Shown here: positions 5,031 through 8,409 of the stretch, one piece after another
Numbering within the stretch: the stretch's first letter is position 1
How the letters are laid out: the number at the start of each line of letters is the position of its first letter
DNA from: Sphingobium sp.
GTDB taxonomy: Bacteria; Pseudomonadota; Alphaproteobacteria; Sphingomonadales; Sphingomonadaceae
DNA: 8,409 nt
NCBI GenBank assembly: GCA_030148625.1
Contig: JASBTC010000232.1
Coordinates: 1-8,409 of the forward strand
Direction of reading: 5' to 3'
The notes under the pieces: generated by a model
What the model was told of the DNA's origin: nothing
Database searches by the model: none
The model's input: only the letters and a program-made list of their open reading frames with translations
Translations under genes and position numbers: made by a program

Positions 5031-6359
5031 ATGGGCGCGAATCGGACAGGGGGCACCGCGGCGGCCGGGGGGGACGATGGCGCGCGCAGGCGCGATTTCG
5101 GGCTGCTCTTCGTCGTCATGTTGACGGTGGCCGCGGGGAACACGGCGATGCAGTCGGTGCTGCCCGCGCTCGGCCGGTCGCTCGGCGTGCAGGACAGCGC
5201 GGTCGCGGCCGCCTTTTCGGTCTCGGCCGCGATCTGGGTGTTCGCGGCGCCCTTCTGGGCGAAGCGGCTCGATCTTTATGGCCAGCGCCGGCTGGTGATC
5301 ACCGGCATGATCGGCTTCACGATCTCGACCTTGGCCTGCGGCCTGTTTCTCGCGGCGGGCATTCTCGGCTGGATCAGCCCGGCCGCGGCCTTTCTGTCGT
5401 TCATCGTCGGCCGGTTGATCTACGGCGCGTTCGGATCGGCGACGCCGCCCGCTGCGCAGGCCATGGTGGCCGCGCGTACCAGCCGGGCTGAGCGGACCAA
5501 GGCGCTCACCTTGCTCGCATCGGCCTTCGGCCTCGGCACCATATTGGGTCCGGCGCTCTCGCCCTATCTGTTGCTGCCGGTGGTGACGATGGCGGGGCCG
5601 GCCTTTGTCTTCACCATCGTCGGCATCGTCGTCGTCGTCGCCGCCGCCAAATTGCTGCCCGACGATCGGCCGGCCGCGGACGGGGATGACGATGCGCGCG
5701 GCGCCGCCGTCGCCTATCCGACCATCGGCGGGCAATCCTCGGGTGCAAGCGTGGCCGCGGCGATGGCGGGCCCCTCGCGCGAGGTCCGGCTGCGCGATCC
5801 GCGCATCCTGCCCTGGATGCTCGTCGGGCTGATCATGGGCCATGCCCAGGCGATGACCGGACAGACGATCGGTTTCCTCCTGATCGACCGGCTCGGCGGA
5901 ACGCTGAGCGATGCGCTCCAGTCCACCGGGCTGGTGCTGATGATGGGCGCGGGCGCCGCATTGCTTGCGCAATGGGGGCTGATTCCGATCCTCAACCTGG
6001 CGCCGCGCGCGCTCATCCTGATCGGCCTCGGCCTGTCCGCGGCGGGGTGCGTGCTGCTCGGCTTCGCCGATTCGCTGCACGGTGTCGCCACCGCCTATGC
6101 GCTGTCGTCGCTGGGGTTCGGTTTTATCCGGCCCGGTTTCACCGCCGGGTCGTCATTGGCGGTCGGGCCGAACGAACAGGGCTCGGTCGCGGGCAAGACC
6201 ACCGCGATCAACGGTGCCGCCTTCGTGCTCGGGCCGTCGCTGGGCGTCGGCCTGTACGAACTGTGGCGGCCGCTGCCTTATGGCATCGCGGCCGCCGCGC
6301 TCGTCCTGCTGATGATCTACGCCTGGTTCAGTCTGCGCCCTTCGGGCCCCGAGGCGTAA
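5031..6359 (+). CDS. Major facilitator superfamily transporter, probably drug:H+ antiporter type
   Basis: This 442-residue protein has about twelve hydrophobic segments in two halves of six, joined by a polar loop at roughly 208-260 rich in Asp, Ala and Gly. An Arg/Asp-rich N-tail (residues 1-22) precedes TM1 (LLFVVMLTVAAGNTAM). The TM2-TM3 loop reads FWAKRLDLYGQRRL, a degenerate form of MFS motif A. TM5 has GLGTILGPALSPYL, which resembles motif C, the antiporter signature seen in multidrug efflux pumps. The second half opens with RILPWMLVGLIMGHAQAM and ends in [19 protein letters not shown]. It should sit in the inner membrane and exchange a small solute for protons; the substrate is unknown. 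The ATG at 5031 has only a weak CAGG Shine-Dalgarno. Its last nine codons and stop overlap the end of the opposing AAA+ gene by 32 bp. The call as an MFS transporter is firm; drug export is only suggested by motif C. Confidence 0.92.
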   Translation: MGANRTGGTAAAGGDDGARRRDFGLLFVVMLTVAAGNTAMQSVLPALGRSLGVQDSAVAAAFSVSAAIWVFAAPFWAKRLDLYGQRRLVITGMIGFTISTLACGLFLAAGILGWISPAAAFLSFIVGRLIYGAFGSATPPAAQAMVAARTSRAERTKALTLLASAFGLGTILGPALSPYLLLPVVTMAGPAFVFTIVGIVVVVAAAKLLPDDRPAADGDDDARGAAVAYPTIGGQSSGASVAAAMAGPSREVRLRDPRILPWMLVGLIMGHAQAMTGQTIGFLLIDRLGGTLSDALQSTGLVLMMGAGAALLAQWGLIPILNLAPRALILIGLGLSAAGCVLLGFADSLHGVATAYALSSLGFGFIRPGFTAGSSLAVGPNEQGSVAGKTTAINGAAFVLGPSLGVGLYELWRPLPYGIAAAALVLLMIYAWFSLRPSGPEA

Positions 6360-8409
6360 GCATGCCCGGCGCGACGAAGCCGATCGGATCGAGCTTCATC
6401 GCATTCTGCTTCAGTTTGGACGCGATGGTCTCATATTCCTGTTCCATCTCGGGCGTCACCGACGCGCGCGTGTCGTCGAGCGCGGTCTCGAAATGGTCCA
6501 TCGTCACCTGCTGCACGTCGATCGACTGGCGCAGCGCCGACAGGCCCGCGCGACGGACGAGATCCTCCAGATCGGCACCGGTGAAACGCTCGGTCCGCGC
6601 GGCGATCTTGTCGAGATCGACATCGTCGGCCAGCGGCATGCGGGCGGTGTGGATCGCCAGGATGCGCCGCCGCCCACCCTGTTCGGGCACGGGCACATAG
6701 ATCAGCTCGTCGAAGCGGCCGGGGCGCAACAGCGCCGGGTCGACCAGATTGGGGCGGTTGGTCGCCCCGATCACGACGACCGACTGGAGTTCCTCCAGCC
6801 CGTCCATCTCGGCCAGGATGGTGTTGACCACCCGTTCGGTCACCTGCGGTTCGCCCATCCCGCCCCCGCGCGCGGGGACCAGGCTGTCGAGTTCGTCGAA
6901 GAAGATCACCGTCGGCGCCACCTGCCGCGCGCGCGCGAACAGCCGGGCGATCTGCTGTTCGCTCTCGCCATACCATTTGCTGAGCAGGTCCGACGATTTG
7001 GTGGCGATGAAATTGGCCTGCGCCTCGCGCGCGACCGCTTTCGCCAGCAGGGTCTTGCCGGTGCCTGGCGGACCATAGAGCAGGAAGCCCTTGGCCGGGC
7101 GGATGCCGAGCCGGCGGAACGCGTCGGGATCCTTGAGCGGCAACTCGACGCCTTCCTTCAGCAGTTCCTGTGCATCGTCCAGGCCGCCATTATCCTCCCA
7201 GCGCGTGGTCGGGGTCTGGACCATCACCTCGCGCATCGCGGACGGCTGGACGCGCTTGATCGCGGCCATGAAATCTTCCCATGTCACCGACAGGTCGTCG
7301 AGCACATCGGCGGGAATCGATCCTTCGGACAGGTCGATCCGGGGCATGATCCGGCGCACCGCCTCGATCGCGGCCTCGCGTGCCAGCGCGGCCAGGTCGG
7401 CGCCGACGAATCCGTAGGTCATCCGCGCCAGTTCGCCCAGATCGACCTTGTCGCCCAGCGGCATGCCGCGGGTATGGATGCCCATGATCTCGCGGCGCCC
7501 ACGTTCGTCGGGGACGCCGACGACGATCTCGCGGTCGAACCGGCCGGGGCGGCGCAGCGCCTCGTCGATCGCCTCGGGCCGGTTGGTCGCGGCGATGACG
7601 ACCAGGTTCACCCGCGCCTCGAGCCCGTCCATCAGCGTCAGCAGCTGCGCGACGAGCCGTTTCTCGGTCTCGCCCTGCACCTGGCCGCGCTTGGGCGCGA
7701 TCGAATCGATCTCGTCGATGAACAGGATCGAGGGTGCGGCCTTGGTCGCCTGCTCGAACACGTCGCGCAGACGCTTCTCGCTCTCGCCATAGGCGGAGCC
7801 CATGATCTCCGGACCGTTGATCAGGAAGAATTCGGCATCGCTTTCATTGGCGACGGCGCGCGCGAGGCGCGTCTTGCCGGTGCCCGGCGGGCCATGGAGC
7901 AGCACGCCGCGCGGCGGGTCGACGCCCAGCCGCTGGAACAGTTCGGGATAGCGCAGCGGCAGTTCGACCATCTCGCGAAGCTGGTCGATCGTGCCCGCCA
8001 TGCCGCCGATATCGTCATAGGTGACGTCGGCGCGGCGCGAATCCTTGGGCTCGGCATATTCGGGGAGCAGCTCGACCTCGGTGTCGGGATCGATATGGAC
8101 GACCCCCTTGGGCACGGTCGAGATCACTGCCAGGCGGATCTCCTGGAGCGCATAGGCGGGCGCCGCCAGCATCTGGCGAAGCTGGGCCGGCATCGCGCCC
8201 TGATCGACTTGCTGCTGCCCGGCGGTCGCGACGGTGTCGCCCGCGGCGAGCGGACGGCCGATAAAGCTGCGCTTGAGCGCATTTGGAGACCCGTGCAGCC
8301 GCAGATTCTGTTGTGCAGGTGCGAACACGACGCGCTGTGCCGGGCGCGATTCACTCTTGCGGATCTCGACATAGTCGCCCGATCCGACGCCGGCATTGGC
8401 GCGCTGCAG
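6328..8409 (-). CDS. Cdc48/p97/VAT-family tandem AAA+ ATPase, 5' end outside window
   Basis: The visible 693 residues are the C-terminal part of a protein-unfolding hexameric ATPase; the frame is open to the window edge, and perhaps 60-70 N-terminal residues are missing. It begins inside the N domain ([20 protein letters not shown]), the Cdc48 substrate/cofactor-binding region. Two AAA+ modules follow. D1 has Walker A GPPGTGKT (fragment residues 173-180), Walker B ILFIDEID (228-235) and arginine fingers in RRPGRFDR. D2 has GPPGTGKT (446-453), VIFFDELD (501-508) and LRPGRFDE. All ATPase residues are intact in both rings. Pore loops are SAYGESE in D1 and KWYGESE in D2, so both carry aromatic residues. 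The C-terminus PRGPKGAD lacks the hydrophobic-Tyr-X tail that docks archaeal homologues to a proteasome. Inferred role: ATP-driven unfolding or complex disassembly in the cytoplasm; substrates unknown. The gene converges on and overlaps the MFS gene. Confidence 0.96.
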   Translation of the reverse strand: MQRANAGVGSGDYVEIRKSESRPAQRVVFAPAQQNLRLHGSPNALKRSFIGRPLAAGDTVATAGQQQVDQGAMPAQLRQMLAAPAYALQEIRLAVISTVPKGVVHIDPDTEVELLPEYAEPKDSRRADVTYDDIGGMAGTIDQLREMVELPLRYPELFQRLGVDPPRGVLLHGPPGTGKTRLARAVANESDAEFFLINGPEIMGSAYGESEKRLRDVFEQATKAAPSILFIDEIDSIAPKRGQVQGETEKRLVAQLLTLMDGLEARVNLVVIAATNRPEAIDEALRRPGRFDREIVVGVPDERGRREIMGIHTRGMPLGDKVDLGELARMTYGFVGADLAALAREAAIEAVRRIMPRIDLSEGSIPADVLDDLSVTWEDFMAAIKRVQPSAMREVMVQTPTTRWEDNGGLDDAQELLKEGVELPLKDPDAFRRLGIRPAKGFLLYGPPGTGKTLLAKAVAREAQANFIATKSSDLLSKWYGESEQQIARLFARARQVAPTVIFFDELDSLVPARGGGMGEPQVTERVVNTILAEMDGLEELQSVVVIGATNRPNLVDPALLRPGRFDELIYVPVPEQGGRRRILAIHTARMPLADDVDLDKIAARTERFTGADLEDLVRRAGLSALRQSIDVQQVTMDHFETALDDTRASVTPEMEQEYETIASKLKQNAMKLDPIGFVAPGMLTPRGPKGAD

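Noticed and set aside
5022..6080. 352-residue minus-strand open frame opposite the MFS gene
   Set aside because: It is a strongly Arg/Gly/Gln-rich shadow of a real membrane protein, with no motif or plausible start context.
6334..6350. Small GCCC-TTC-GGGC hairpin at the MFS/AAA+ overlap as a terminator
   Set aside because: The 4-bp stem is within coding sequence of both genes and has no T-run on either strand.

Overview
The window looks like chromosomal core DNA of a high-GC alphaproteobacterium, most likely a sphingomonad. I base this on strong G/C third-position bias, a CC_3452-type small exported protein, a bacterial Cdc48-type ATPase, and an rpoZ/rsh neighbourhood. Eight protein genes are supported and two run off the ends. 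I found no tRNA, rRNA, CRISPR array, transposase or phage gene.

Layout. Positions 1-1136 (minus) hold the N-terminal half of a bifunctional (p)ppGpp synthetase/hydrolase (Rsh). Positions 1137-1386 are non-coding and hold a clear intrinsic terminator for the next minus-strand gene plus a strong 24-bp inverted repeat. A small exported CC_3452-type protein (1387-1704, minus) and an HxlR-family regulator (1825-2325, plus) diverge from an AT-rich spacer carrying a repeated operator-like motif. rpoZ, the RNA polymerase omega subunit, follows at 2401-2745 (minus). A PLD-superfamily, cardiolipin-synthase-like enzyme (2959-4137, plus) and a PmtA-like methyltransferase (4285-4911, minus) converge on a 141-bp imperfect palindrome that fills almost all the DNA between them. 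An MFS transporter (5031-6359, plus) converges on, and overlaps by 32 bp, a Cdc48/p97-type double AAA+ ATPase (6328 to beyond 8409, minus).

How the genes fit together. Omega helps form one ppGpp-binding site on RNA polymerase in E. coli, and Rsh makes and destroys ppGpp. The two genes are commonly neighbours, but here about 1.3 kb separates them, including a divergent regulator and a terminator, so co-transcription is unlikely. The PLD-type enzyme and the PmtA-like methyltransferase both plausibly act on membrane phospholipids, but they are convergent and not an operon. The MFS transporter and the AAA+ ATPase have no evident functional link.

I do not see a convincing new multi-gene system. 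The most unusual features are the structured intergenic repeats (4145-4285 and 1297-1377), the split rpoZ-rsh neighbourhood, the repeated operator-like motif, and the bacterial Cdc48 homologue.
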